Origin: a virus
Direction: 5' to 3' (one strand)
IMG/VR virus record: IMGVR_UViG_3300046506_000212
Location: 1 to 41,379 of that record
DNA length: 41,379 nucleotides
Shown here: piece by piece, positions 12,289 through 18,824 of the stretch
How the letters are laid out: each line of letters starts with the position of its first letter
How positions within the stretch are numbered: the first letter of the stretch is position 1
Translations under genes and position numbers: made by a program
Notes under the pieces: generated by a model
The model's database searches: none
Told to the model about the DNA's origin: nothing
Seen by the model: only the letters and a program-made list of their open reading frames with translations

Positions 12289-12954
12289 TTAACGGTCGGT
12301 CGCGATTCTAACGACTCTTCCGACGACCTGTACCTTGTCCATTTCCTCGCGGGACAGGTGTTGGTCCGGGTACTCGCTTTGATTTTGAGCCAGCAAGGTA
12401 AAGCTGCCGTCTGTTTCCTGGCGAATGCGGCGAATCCAGATTTTATCGGCTACGACAATGCCGAACAGGTCGACGCCTTCCGGTTTAGTCCGGGTGCAGT
12501 CGAGCAGTACCTCGGCCTTTTCCTCGATCAGGGGTGACATGGACGAATCGAGCTGGTGAATAGCTAAAAGCTTGCTGCTATCTAAGCCGCGACGCTCAAG
12601 GTAAGGGATGTGGTAAGCGCTGTTTGCGCATGATTGAGGCACGGCGATGGTGCCCGCATCGGTAGTAATAATGGGGCTGTTCGCGGTTACGTAGTTTGTT
12701 TTAGCGCCGGTTCCGTCTTCATCATTGGTATAGCCGTTTAGCCACGCGGGGGTTTTCCCAAGAACTACGGCAAGGCGCATTAGGTTTTCGGTCTTTGGCG
12801 CTCGTACTTCAAGTTCCCAGTTGTAATAGGCGGACATGGATATTTTGGCGCCACTCATGGCGTTGATACGGGCAACAACTTCATCGGGTGTCAGTTTCGA
12901 TTCGGCGCGGGCCTGCCTGATGCGATGTCCGATGATTTTGTGAAGCTCGTTCAT
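12289..12954 (-). CDS. CI-like prophage repressor (helix-turn-helix + S24-like domain)
   Basis: A 221-residue phage repressor. The N-terminal Xre/lambda-type DNA-binding domain (IIGHRIRQARAESKLTPDEV, then ISMSAYYNWELEVRAPKTEN, about residues 7-72) is followed by a linker and a C-terminal LexA/CI S24-like fold with the serine motif SSMSP (Ser138). Where LexA has V-K-R-L with the catalytic lysine, this protein reads I-R-R-I (residues 174-177), so the lysine is replaced by Arg175. Self-cleavage is therefore doubtful, although an Ala-Gly pair occurs at 100-101. It should bind the TACAC-N5-GTGTA sites and maintain lysogeny. Leftward, divergent from the Cro-like gene. Confidence 0.9.
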   Translation of the reverse strand: MNELHKIIGHRIRQARAESKLTPDEVVARINAMSGAKISMSAYYNWELEVRAPKTENLMRLAVVLGKTPAWLNGYTNDEDGTGAKTNYVTANSPIITTDAGTIAVPQSCANSAYHIPYLERRGLDSSKLLAIHQLDSSMSPLIEEKAEVLLDCTRTKPEGVDLFGIVVADKIWIRRIRQETDGSFTLLAQNQSEYPDQHLSREEMDKVQVVGRVVRIATDR

Positions 12955-13018
12955 TGGTCGGCTCTCTAAAGCGGCTGATATATGCGTATGACAAGGCCTG
13001 AATTTGATAATTCAGTTC

Positions 13019-13042
13019 GTGTAAAAATACACTTAAAGTGTA
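13019..13042. promoter_or_regulatory. CI operator with three half-sites
   Basis: GTGTA (13019), 4 bp, TACAC (13028), 5 bp, GTGTA (13038). The right pair is a perfect TACAC-N5-GTGTA inverted repeat, extended to 17 bp by flanking A and T. Confidence 0.8.
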
Positions 13043-13052
13043 TGGAGCGCAA
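13024..13052 (-). promoter_or_regulatory. Repressor-maintenance promoter (PRM-like)
   Basis: On the minus strand TTGCGC (plus 13047-13052), 17-bp spacer, TATTTT (plus 13024-13029). The operator half-sites at 13028-13042 fill the spacer, so the repressor can regulate itself. Confidence 0.6.
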
Positions 13053-13061
13053 AAAAACAAC

Positions 13062-13090
13062 TTGAGCTGTTCAGGAACCTGACATAGAGT
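13062..13090 (+). promoter_or_regulatory. Early rightward promoter (PR-like)
   Basis: TTGAGC (13062-13067), 17-bp spacer, TAGAGT (13085-13090), directly followed by operator 13091-13105, which would cover the transcription start. Confidence 0.6.
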
Positions 13091-13105
13091 TACACAAATA
13101 GTGTA
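13091..13105. promoter_or_regulatory. CI operator at the early promoter
   Basis: TACACAAATAGTGTA, a perfect copy of TACAC-N5-GTGTA, 17 bp before the Cro-like start codon. Confidence 0.8.
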
Positions 13106-13121
13106 ATTTTTTGGTGTCGCA

Positions 13122-13388
13122 GTGGACCTCAATAGTTGGATTGATCAAGTCAGTGAGGCTAAAACGTCTCTGCGTCAGGGCATGCGCCATGTCGTACCGG
13201 CTGCCGTCCTACTGAATGAAAATCCCCGCACTGTCTATTCGTGGTATCGCCGCGAGCGATCCCCGGCCTTTCCTGCTGCCATGAAGATCGTCACCATTTC
13301 GGGCGGCGCTGTTGACTACAACGGCATTTTCCAGCCATTCCAGCAGGCTGCCGAGCGCGCCAAGGTTTCCAGCAGTGGCGGCCTTTAA
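13122..13388 (+). CDS. Cro-like helix-turn-helix protein (88 aa), GTG start
   Basis: Small DNA-binding protein divergent from the CI-like gene. The region VVPAAVLLNENPRTVYSWYRRERSPAFP has a helix-turn-helix with recognition helix near PRTVYSWYRR, followed by AMKIVTISGGAVDY, a pattern seen in small Cro/YdaS-type phage regulators. GTG 13122 is the first start that keeps the N-terminal helix; the ribosome binding site is weak. Position and size support the Cro role. It overlaps the next gene by 14 bp. Confidence 0.72.
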   Translation: MDLNSWIDQVSEAKTSLRQGMRHVVPAAVLLNENPRTVYSWYRRERSPAFPAAMKIVTISGGAVDYNGIFQPFQQAAERAKVSSSGGL

Positions 13389-13962
13389 GCTCGACGCCGG
13401 TTTTTCCTCGCGGCCTGAAGTCAAAAAGGTTGAGCAGCGCTTCGCCCTTGCGGGCATGGCTCGTATGGTCAAGATCCTTGAATTGCTGACCGGCAGCCCA
13501 GACCCCGCCAGCGGCGTTATTGAAATGCCTGTCAGTGATTGGGAGGAAGTCATGCAGCAAGGCTCTGTCCTGCTTATGCCGTTCCTGAGCTACTTGCAAC
13601 AAGCCGATTGGCTGACTGTAGATCCCGACGTTGAAGTTGGCGCGCCGTTACGAGTAACGGTCAGCAATCCCCAGCAATATCTCGTTTCGGACGCGGCATT
13701 GCCGACGTATCCCCAGCTTTTCAGCCAGCCCGCCGAGTGGCGCGACTGGTTCGTCACTGAGCTGACGTCTCCCGGCTACGCCGTCGATACGCCGGAGACG
13801 CAGCAGCTTTTCCGGCGTTGGTGCGCAACCAACGTCACGTTGACCGAAATACAGGCCGCCATAGAGCTGGCTATTACTGCGAGGCAGGCGCCGACCCCGG
13901 CTGCACTGCACGAATACATTAAGGCTGTGCGCAAACTCAAGTTAGAGGACGCCCGACGCTGA
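13375..13962 (+). CDS. Putative phage replication-associated protein (195 aa)
   Basis: GTG 13375 with AAGG 9 nt upstream gives a protein starting VAAFKLDAGFSSRPEVKKVE. This opening, with ARMVKILELLTG and SDWEEVMQQ after it, resembles the winged-helix N-terminal domain of Lin1244/Lin1753-like phage replication proteins. The C-terminal region (EWRDWFVTEL, FRRWCATNVTLTEIQAAIEL) is helical, as in DnaT-like primosomal proteins. It is the first gene after Cro in the early rightward operon. The family call is tentative; replication in the lytic cycle is the inferred role. Confidence 0.55.
   Translation: MAAFKLDAGFSSRPEVKKVEQRFALAGMARMVKILELLTGSPDPASGVIEMPVSDWEEVMQQGSVLLMPFLSYLQQADWLTVDPDVEVGAPLRVTVSNPQQYLVSDAALPTYPQLFSQPAEWRDWFVTELTSPGYAVDTPETQQLFRRWCATNVTLTEIQAAIELAITARQAPTPAALHEYIKAVRKLKLEDARR
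13646..13659. repeat. Dispersed palindrome CGTTAC-GA-GTAACG
   Basis: Perfect arms, spacer GA, inside the replication-associated gene. Confidence 0.8.
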
Positions 13963-13990
13963 CGCGTAAGGGTTGAGGGAGCGCTGTTTC

Positions 13991-14419
13991 ATGTTGATTG
14001 CACTTTCCGGTGGAACTGCGGCCGAGCGTAAAGAGCTGGCCGAATCCTTGCGAGCTGATAGTCGTGGTGGTTTGGTCCTGCATGAGCAGGAAAGGCCGGG
14101 CATGCCATCGGCTACAAATCGTTGTTCTCCCGCCACTGTTTCCACCCTTCGGGCTGGCCTGCTGGCTGAAATTCTGTCGGGTCGCTCGCCTCGAAACGCG
14201 CTGATTCTGGTGCATTGCTTGGCTGAGCAAGAGGCTGATCTTGTGCGCGCCCAGGGCGGCAGCGTGTGGCACCTGTATGGCGAGCCGTCGCGTCATGTGG
14301 TGATCCGAAAGGGCGACCCGATTGTCTCGCGCCTGCGCGGCGTGCCTGGGCACGTTGTTGAGCCGCTGGAGGCCTATTCGCAGATGGTTTTGGCCAAGCG
14401 GGCCGGTCGTCATGTCTAG
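13991..14419 (+). CDS. Degenerate nucleotide-kinase-like protein (142 aa)
   Basis: The N-terminus MLIALSGGTAAERKELAESL has the position and hydrophobic strand of a P-loop (GxxxxGK[ST]) but lacks the second glycine and the canonical lysine/serine order. The C-terminal part (LVRAQGGSVWHLYGEPSRHV) resembles the end of phage deoxynucleoside monophosphate kinases. I infer a relative of those kinases with a degraded nucleotide site; activity is doubtful. The start has GAGGGAG upstream. Confidence 0.5.
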   Translation: MLIALSGGTAAERKELAESLRADSRGGLVLHEQERPGMPSATNRCSPATVSTLRAGLLAEILSGRSPRNALILVHCLAEQEADLVRAQGGSVWHLYGEPSRHVVIRKGDPIVSRLRGVPGHVVEPLEAYSQMVLAKRAGRHV

Positions 14420-14624
14420 TTCAGTCTTTACGATCCTGCCCCAGTACGCCTATGGCGACCCGGCGCGCATCGTTGAACAGCAGCAGTTGCGCGACCTGGG
14501 CTGTCGCGCCTGCGTCCGCTCTGAGCTGGCATTCGGCATCGCTATATGTGGGAAGTCGCTCAAGTTCCCAGCCTGCCGTCGCGTACAGAACGGCTATCAG
14601 TTGCGGCCCGAGGCCGAGGGGTAG
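14412..14624 (+). CDS. Small cysteine-containing phage protein (70 aa)
   Basis: A 70-residue protein overlapping the preceding gene by 8 bp. Four cysteines in the pattern C-x2-C, then C (AICGKS) and C (PACRRV), between residues 31 and 56, could bind zinc. Such proteins sit next to antiterminator genes in many Pseudomonas phages, but no function is known to me. Confidence 0.6.
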   Translation: MSSSVFTILPQYAYGDPARIVEQQQLRDLGCRACVRSELAFGIAICGKSLKFPACRRVQNGYQLRPEAEG

Positions 14625-14630
14625 CGCTCA

Positions 14631-15059
14631 ATGGCTCGACGCAAGAGCGACAACCAGTTGGATCGGGCGATAGAGCTGTGGGCTATCTGGTGCTATCGCG
14701 GACAGAGCGCGGCGGCCGGTAAGTCCATGCTTGCCCGGCTGATCGACAACAAGGGCGAGCTGATGTTTAGCGGCTCTGGCGGGCGCTCTTTTGGCTGTGG
14801 CGATGACCTTGAAAGCAGCATTGAGTCGTGTGTTAACCGCATGTTTCAAGAAAGCCCAATAAAGGCTGACGTGCTGCGTCTGGAGTACGGCGTGGGTGAC
14901 TGGGAGGTAGTCCAGCGCCGGAAAATCGGGGGCTATGACTTCGAGCATGCCAAGCAACTGGATAAGGCGCTGTTCCTGGGTGTCAGCTACGCGACTTATC
15001 GGCGCCACCTTGCGGCTGCACGCCTGGCTATTGAGGCGATGTTGGGGGGTGCCACATGA
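14631..15059 (+). CDS. Q-like late antiterminator
   Basis: A 142-residue protein of the phage Q/antitermination type. The C-terminal half (IKADVLRLEYGVGD, then FLGVSYATYRRHLAAARLAI) has the sigma-region-4-like helix-turn-helix seen at the end of these small antiterminators. The N-terminal ELWAIWCYRG segment also fits. Its place at the end of the early operon, upstream of a late promoter with a terminator about 80 nt after it (17878-17997), supports a role in switching on lysis and structural genes. An ArpU-type late activator is the alternative. Confidence 0.65.
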   Translation: MARRKSDNQLDRAIELWAIWCYRGQSAAAGKSMLARLIDNKGELMFSGSGGRSFGCGDDLESSIESCVNRMFQESPIKADVLRLEYGVGDWEVVQRRKIGGYDFEHAKQLDKALFLGVSYATYRRHLAAARLAIEAMLGGAT

Positions 15060-15217
15060 GCGTGCCTTTATCGGATGCGCAGCCGTTGCGCTCGGCTTGG
15101 CTGGTCATCGTACCCGGCTGGCCTCCGTTCCCAATGACGTGCAGCCCTTGTACGCGGGAGCAGGCCTTAGACGTGGCTCGGGGCATCTGGCCTGCGGCTG
15201 AGATAGGCATTTATTGA
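15056..15217 (+). CDS. Small proline/tryptophan-rich protein (53 aa)
   Basis: ATGA overlap with the antiterminator stop; reads MSVPLSDAQPLRSAWLVIVP, then GWPPFPMTCSPCTREQALDV and ends with WPAAEIGIY. The CSPC pair and the coupled start support a real gene. Function unknown. Confidence 0.55.
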   Translation: MSVPLSDAQPLRSAWLVIVPGWPPFPMTCSPCTREQALDVARGIWPAAEIGIY

Positions 15218-15222
15218 TTCAG

Positions 15223-15236
15223 CGTTACGCGTAACG
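15223..15236. repeat. Dispersed palindrome CGTTAC-GC-GTAACG
   Basis: Perfect 14-bp palindrome in the intergenic space before ninX. Confidence 0.85.
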
Positions 15237-15307
15237 GATTCATCTTTTCAACATGGGCAAGTGTGGCCCACGGGTTCGCTTTGCCTGAAATAAGCCAAGG
15301 GGGCTAT

Positions 15308-15742
15308 ATGTCTGAAGAAGCGGCCGCAAAGGCCTGGGCAAGAGTAGACACGCTGGAGCTGACCGGCCCCGCGCTTGCGTGGGCCGTGGCGACGGTCAAG
15401 ATGCTGAAAGGCGAGCTGACGCAACCCCGCGTGGTGCGGGGCGGGACATACGGCGAGCCGGATTCGCTGTGGTTCATCGCGTACGGCCCGGCAGGCGTCG
15501 ACTGCAATGTATGGGCGCCACACAAGGACTGGTCCCAGGGCGGTCCGCTGCTGGAAGGAATCGTTATAGCGGGTGGTCGTTGGTCGCTCACTGATAGCGT
15601 CTTTATGGTTCTCGCTCGCGGGCACCACGGGGAGCTTATTAAGGCCGAGGGTCTTGCGCTGTTAGAGAGCGTTTGCCGGGCTTACGTGGCGGTTTGGTGC
15701 GGTCTGTCGGTTAACGTCCCGGCCGAGCTGGTGACGCCATGA
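15308..15742 (+). CDS. ninX: NinX-like protein (DUF2591)
   Basis: A 144-residue protein with the DUF2591 hallmarks: ELTGPALAWAVATVKM at the start, HKDWSQGGPLLE in the middle (the family reads tdW..GGpLIE), and SVCRAYVAVWCGLSVNVPAE at the end. Role unknown; ninX genes lie in the nin region of lambdoid phages close to Q, as here. ATG 15308 has AAGGGGG upstream. Confidence 0.8.
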   Translation: MSEEAAAKAWARVDTLELTGPALAWAVATVKMLKGELTQPRVVRGGTYGEPDSLWFIAYGPAGVDCNVWAPHKDWSQGGPLLEGIVIAGGRWSLTDSVFMVLARGHHGELIKAEGLALLESVCRAYVAVWCGLSVNVPAELVTP

Positions 15743-15990
15743 GCCTGCCCGTCCGCCGCTATGTCCTGCACCCTGGGCCGGTGACAAGTCGGACAGATGG
15801 GCAGCGGCATTACGTCGGCGCCGGGCCGCTCGCAAGCTGCTACCGCGTCAGCATGCGTGAATGCGTGGTGTATCCCAGCGGCACAGATGACGAAGCGGTT
15901 ATTCGGCGGCGGATCTGGCGCGACCCTCCTGGGGCTATCCATCTATACCCCCGATATGACGGCAATTACGAGCTGCCACCTTCTACCTAA
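15739..15990 (+). CDS. Hypothetical protein (83 aa)
   Basis: Overlaps ninX by 4 bp (ATGA). Basic, beta-rich (RYVLHPGPVTSRTDGQRHYV, then CYRVSMRECVVYPSGTDDEA) and possibly a small nucleic-acid-associated protein. Not recognised. It ends 48 bp before the integrase. Confidence 0.55.
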   Translation: MSLPVRRYVLHPGPVTSRTDGQRHYVGAGPLASCYRVSMRECVVYPSGTDDEAVIRRRIWRDPPGAIHLYPRYDGNYELPPST

Positions 15991-16038
15991 TCCGTCTCGC
16001 GCTCGCGGGGCGTTCCTGCGGGCGCTTGTGAGTGCCTT

Positions 16039-17310
16039 ATGTCAACAATTCTTCAAGTCGCGGTCTCTGATGCCTCTATAAAGAAGCATGCGGCCGACCT
16101 GGGCGTCATCGAGCTGAAAGACCCGCGTTACCCGTTACGCTTCCGCTACCGCAAAGACCGCACCCGAGGCAGTTGGCATGTGGTCCGCTACGAAGGTCGG
16201 GCGGTCTGGCGCAAGGCGGGTAACTGGCCGGACGTGTCGGCCCGCTCGATGCTCGACAGCCTGCCCGATGTACTTAAGCGCCTTATGGTTGACCCGTCCT
16301 GCACGGCAACCGTGGACGGCTGGGAAACCGTGGGCGAGCTGCTGGACTGGTTTTCGTCTCGCGTTGAGGCCGACCGGGGGCTAACCGAGGGGCGCCGGTC
16401 AACCGTTCTATCTGCTATCCGCTGCCATTTGAAACCCTGCCTCGGTGTGCTGCGGCTCGATGCCCTGAATAAGGCCAGGATCGACGACCGGTTGATTCAG
16501 CCGATGCGGGCAGAGTCCAGCTTGTCACACGTCAAATCGGTTTTCGGCGTCCTGCAGAACGCTTTCCGTCGTGCGCTGAGTCTGGCCAAGCTGTCGTCAA
16601 ACCCCATCGACCGCGTGACATTCGGCAACTTCAGTAAAGAGAAGATCAAGCCCAAGGGGGCCAGTCTGCGCCATGTGCATGCCGTCGACCTGTTGGCCAG
16701 TTGGGCAGACCTGTACGAAGAAAAGCCGGTAGACGTGACGTTTGCCGCGCTGATGCTGACCCATGGGACGCGCATCACTGAAACCCGCCTGACCAAGTGG
16801 AAAGACCTTTCTCTTATAGAGGGAGGGGAGTGGTTCATACCGGCCACACATACCAAGTCACGCCGGGACCATCGCTTGCCGCTGACCGCCCAAGCCATCG
16901 CTCTCTTAATCCGTTACCGCGAATGGCAGCAGGCAAGGGGGTATGCCGGTGCCTACGTCTTCCCATCGACCAAGCGCCCAGGCAAGCCGGTGTCACGCGG
17001 GCAGTCTTTCGACATGTTCCAGTCCCTGGGCGCCAGTGAATGGACCAGTCACGACCTACGCAAGCTCGCCCGGACGACCTGGGGGGATTTGAACGTGGAT
17101 AGCCTTGTGGGCCGCCTGCTGTTGAACCACGCCCTAACCGATCTTGAGGCGACTTACTTCCAATCGACCGGCGAGGCCCTGAAGCGCGCCGCCCTGGAAA
17201 AGTGGCATGCATGGCTCGACGCCCAGGGCTTCGACGCACTCCACAGCAAGACAGGAGCAAGACGGACCGAACGACCCATATCGCTAGACCCCGCTGGCTG
17301 GCTGGTCTGA
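16039..17310 (+). CDS. int: Tyrosine recombinase (phage integrase)
   Basis: A 423-residue tyrosine recombinase. An arm-binding-type N-terminal region (FRYRKDRTRGSWHVVRYEGR) is followed by a core-binding SAM-like domain (about residues 95-185) and the catalytic domain with the full active set: Arg245 in TRITE, Lys273, His338 and Arg341 in HDLR, His364 in LNHAL and nucleophile Tyr373. It is rightward, in line with the early genes, with no attP-like repeats or tRNA fragment beside it. Because the element also has repA and par genes, it may act in integration, in dimer resolution of the plasmid, or be a relic of an integrative ancestor. Confidence 0.92.
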   Translation: MSTILQVAVSDASIKKHAADLGVIELKDPRYPLRFRYRKDRTRGSWHVVRYEGRAVWRKAGNWPDVSARSMLDSLPDVLKRLMVDPSCTATVDGWETVGELLDWFSSRVEADRGLTEGRRSTVLSAIRCHLKPCLGVLRLDALNKARIDDRLIQPMRAESSLSHVKSVFGVLQNAFRRALSLAKLSSNPIDRVTFGNFSKEKIKPKGASLRHVHAVDLLASWADLYEEKPVDVTFAALMLTHGTRITETRLTKWKDLSLIEGGEWFIPATHTKSRRDHRLPLTAQAIALLIRYREWQQARGYAGAYVFPSTKRPGKPVSRGQSFDMFQSLGASEWTSHDLRKLARTTWGDLNVDSLVGRLLLNHALTDLEATYFQSTGEALKRAALEKWHAWLDAQGFDALHSKTGARRTERPISLDPAGWLV

Positions 17311-17350
17311 GCGCCATTTACCCAATCCATTCTATAAGAGGATCGTTTCA

Positions 17351-17818
17351 ATGACCGATGTGCCTGTTTTGCCGTATGTGGTGGGTGGCTTGGACGTAGC
17401 GACGGATCGAATTGAGGGGCCTTTGCTGCACTGGAGCGCGGCCACTGATGAGCTTGTGACAGGTCACAGCGATGCGGAAAGCGATCTAAGTCCCGAGGCG
17501 CAGCGCAAGCGCGAACAGCGCGACCGCGAAAAAGCGGCCGGGGTTGAGGTGTTTGAGCTGAAATTCAGCGCCTTCGAACGGGCCGAACTGGACGAAGGCC
17601 GCGTAGGCCGTGGCTCTCAGGGTGAGCCGTATACAGCAACCGAGTACGTCAAAACGCTGATCCGCAACGACGTGAAGCGGTTGCGCATTGAGCAAGGGAA
17701 ACTCGCCGGGCGGATCTGCAAGAATTGCTCGAAGGCTCTACCACGGGGCTGTGGCGGCACATGGGGGAGCGAGCAGCGGTGTTTGTTGCGGGCTTCAGAG
17801 GTGGCGTTATCGCTTTGA
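17351..17818 (+). CDS. Hypothetical protein with RHH-like segment and Cys cluster (155 aa)
   Basis: Residues about 50-115 (SPEAQRKREQRDREKAAGVE, then FELKFSAFERAELDEGRVGR and ATEYVKTLIRNDVKRL) resemble small ribbon-helix-helix-type proteins with a basic helix in front. The C-terminus has C-x2-C and two more cysteines (ICKNCSKALPRGC, EQRC), a possible zinc ribbon. It contains one copy of the TGTGACAGGTCACA palindrome. It sits between int and the late promoter, where a late regulator would fit; this is inference. Confidence 0.6.
   Translation: MTDVPVLPYVVGGLDVATDRIEGPLLHWSAATDELVTGHSDAESDLSPEAQRKREQRDREKAAGVEVFELKFSAFERAELDEGRVGRGSQGEPYTATEYVKTLIRNDVKRLRIEQGKLAGRICKNCSKALPRGCGGTWGSEQRCLLRASEVALSL
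17455..17468. repeat. Palindrome TGTGACAGGTCACA (copy 2)
   Basis: Inside the 155-aa gene, encoding part of LVTGHS. The surrounding 19 bases (17453-17471) are identical to copy 3 at 18720-18738. Confidence 0.75.
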
Positions 17819-17846
17819 GGCTACCCATACTTGCCTCGCGTGCCCG

Positions 17847-17906
17847 TACACCGTTTGTGTAGTAATTACACTTTTTGTTGACAGGCCTGAGCGTTTCCCA
17901 TATCTT
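17847..17906 (+). promoter_or_regulatory. Late promoter with CI-type operators
   Basis: TTGACA (17878-17883), 17-bp spacer, TATCTT (17901-17906) is the best sigma-70 promoter seen in the window. TACACCGTTTGTGTA (17847-17861) is a perfect TACAC-N5-GTGTA operator. A second, two-mismatch site (TACACTTTTTGTTGA, 17867-17881) overlaps the -35 element. The lytic late operon is thus under the same operator as the immunity region. Confidence 0.8.
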
Positions 17907-17963
17907 TCGCCTCATTGTGGTGTTGGTGCGCCACGGTGGATGCACAGCCAAGAAATTCCCTTT

Positions 17964-17997
17964 ACCCCCGGACCTATTAGGCCGGGGGTTTTTTTAT
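17964..17997 (+). terminator. Terminator just downstream of the late promoter (tR'-like)
   Basis: ACCCCCGG (17964-17971), loop, CCGGGGGT (17982-17989), then a run of T. It lies about 75-80 nt after the expected start of late transcription and before the lysis genes, as lambda tR' follows pR'. Read-through would need the Q-like protein. Confidence 0.85.
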
Positions 17998-18014
17998 GCC
18001 CGGAGAAAACCCCA

Positions 18015-18221
18015 ATGAGTACCGTCACTAGCGACATGGTAGAGCGCGTTGTTGCTATGCCGCCCGCCGTGGCTGCGGCGGCTACTTTCTGCGGTTGGCC
18101 CCTTTCTGATGTGTCCTCGGCCGTCTTTATCGTTTATGGGCTGCTGATGATTGCGTGGCATGTCAAAACGAAATGGCTGGCTAAGTGGCTGGCTAAGTCG
18201 GGGGTTCCTGATGAGTCTTAA
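18015..18221 (+). CDS. Holin
   Basis: A 68-residue membrane protein with two hydrophobic segments (MPPAVAAAATFCGWPLS and SAVFIVYGLLMIAW) and a basic Lys/Trp tail (HVKTKWLAKWLAK). This is the class II (S21-like) holin pattern. It is the first gene of the lysis cassette and overlaps the endolysin start by 11 bp. With a SAR endolysin it probably forms pinholes that depolarise the membrane. Confidence 0.85.
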   Translation: MSTVTSDMVERVVAMPPAVAAAATFCGWPLSDVSSAVFIVYGLLMIAWHVKTKWLAKWLAKSGVPDES

Positions 18222-18726
18222 GGCCCGGCTGATACCCGCCGTTATCGCGGCCGTTCTGGCTTCGGGCGGCACGGCGTTGCAGGTCATGGAGGCCGGTGTG
18301 CCGGTTGTTGAGGGTGAGCGCTACGTCGCCTATCTCGACTCCGGTGGCTTGCCGACCATCTGCGCCGGTATTACCCGAGGCGTAAAGCTGGGTGATGTTG
18401 AGACGCCCGAAGGCTGCAAGCGCCGTAATGCCGAGGCGATTCGCACAGGCTTGCAGGACGTCGAGACCTGTTCCGGCGACCTGTCCACGGTCCCGCGTTC
18501 TGTCCTCGGCGGCATGGGGATGTTCGCTTACAACGTCGGCAGACCGAAGTATTGCGGGTCAACCGCTGCCACTTACGTCCGTGCTGGCAAGTACCTGGAG
18601 GCCTGCCGACAACTGCCGCGATGGCGGTATGTCGGGGGCAAGGACTGCGCCATAGCGGCCAACAACTGCCGAGGCATCATCGAGCGCCGGGCTATCGAGG
18701 AAGCGATATGCGAGTACGACTTGTGA
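18211..18726 (+). CDS. SAR endolysin (R21-type lysozyme, GH24)
   Basis: A 171-residue lysozyme. The N-terminus (LIPAVIAAVLASGGTALQVM) is a weakly hydrophobic, Ala/Gly-rich signal-arrest-release segment. The T4-lysozyme catalytic triad is in place as E34-x8-D43-x5-T49 (EGERYVAYLDSGGLPT), followed by ICAGITRGVKLG. Start ATG 18211 is preferred over upstream options, which would lengthen the N-terminus beyond the SAR segment. It hydrolyses the murein glycan strands after release from the membrane. The stop lies in the palindrome 18722-18735. Confidence 0.92.
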   Translation: MSLKARLIPAVIAAVLASGGTALQVMEAGVPVVEGERYVAYLDSGGLPTICAGITRGVKLGDVETPEGCKRRNAEAIRTGLQDVETCSGDLSTVPRSVLGGMGMFAYNVGRPKYCGSTAATYVRAGKYLEACRQLPRWRYVGGKDCAIAANNCRGIIERRAIEEAICEYDL

Positions 18727-18824
18727 CAGGTCACAGCGCTGCGCGTGCGGCCCTTTTGAGCGTGGCTCTGTTCGTTGTTGCGGCATCGCTTGCGCTGCTG
18801 CCTGCGCCGGGGGCGTTCGTATGA
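18708..18824 (+). CDS. Small single-span membrane protein in the lysis cassette (38 aa)
   Basis: MRVRLVTGHSAARAALLSVA followed by a hydrophobic stretch LFVVAASLALLPAPGAFV: one membrane span after a positively charged N-terminus. It overlaps the endolysin end by 19 bp and the Rz start by 4 bp (ATGA), so the layout argues for translation. It could be an antiholin or second holin; nothing direct shows this. Confidence 0.5.
   Translation: MRVRLVTGHSAARAALLSVALFVVAASLALLPAPGAFV
18722..18735. repeat. Palindrome TGTGACAGGTCACA (copy 3)
   Basis: Contains the endolysin stop codon and encodes LVTGH in the overlapping 38-aa frame. Confidence 0.75.

Noticed and set aside
13312-13374. Upstream start for the replication-associated gene
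   Set aside because: It would begin inside the Cro-like gene and add a Ser/Pro-rich leader; GTG 13375 has a ribosome binding site and gives the expected FKLD opening.
16039-17310. Protelomerase, as in other myovirus phage-plasmids
   Set aside because: The protein is 423 residues with ordinary integrase spacing of R-K-HxxR-H-Y; no large telomere palindrome was seen, and the contig closes as a circle.
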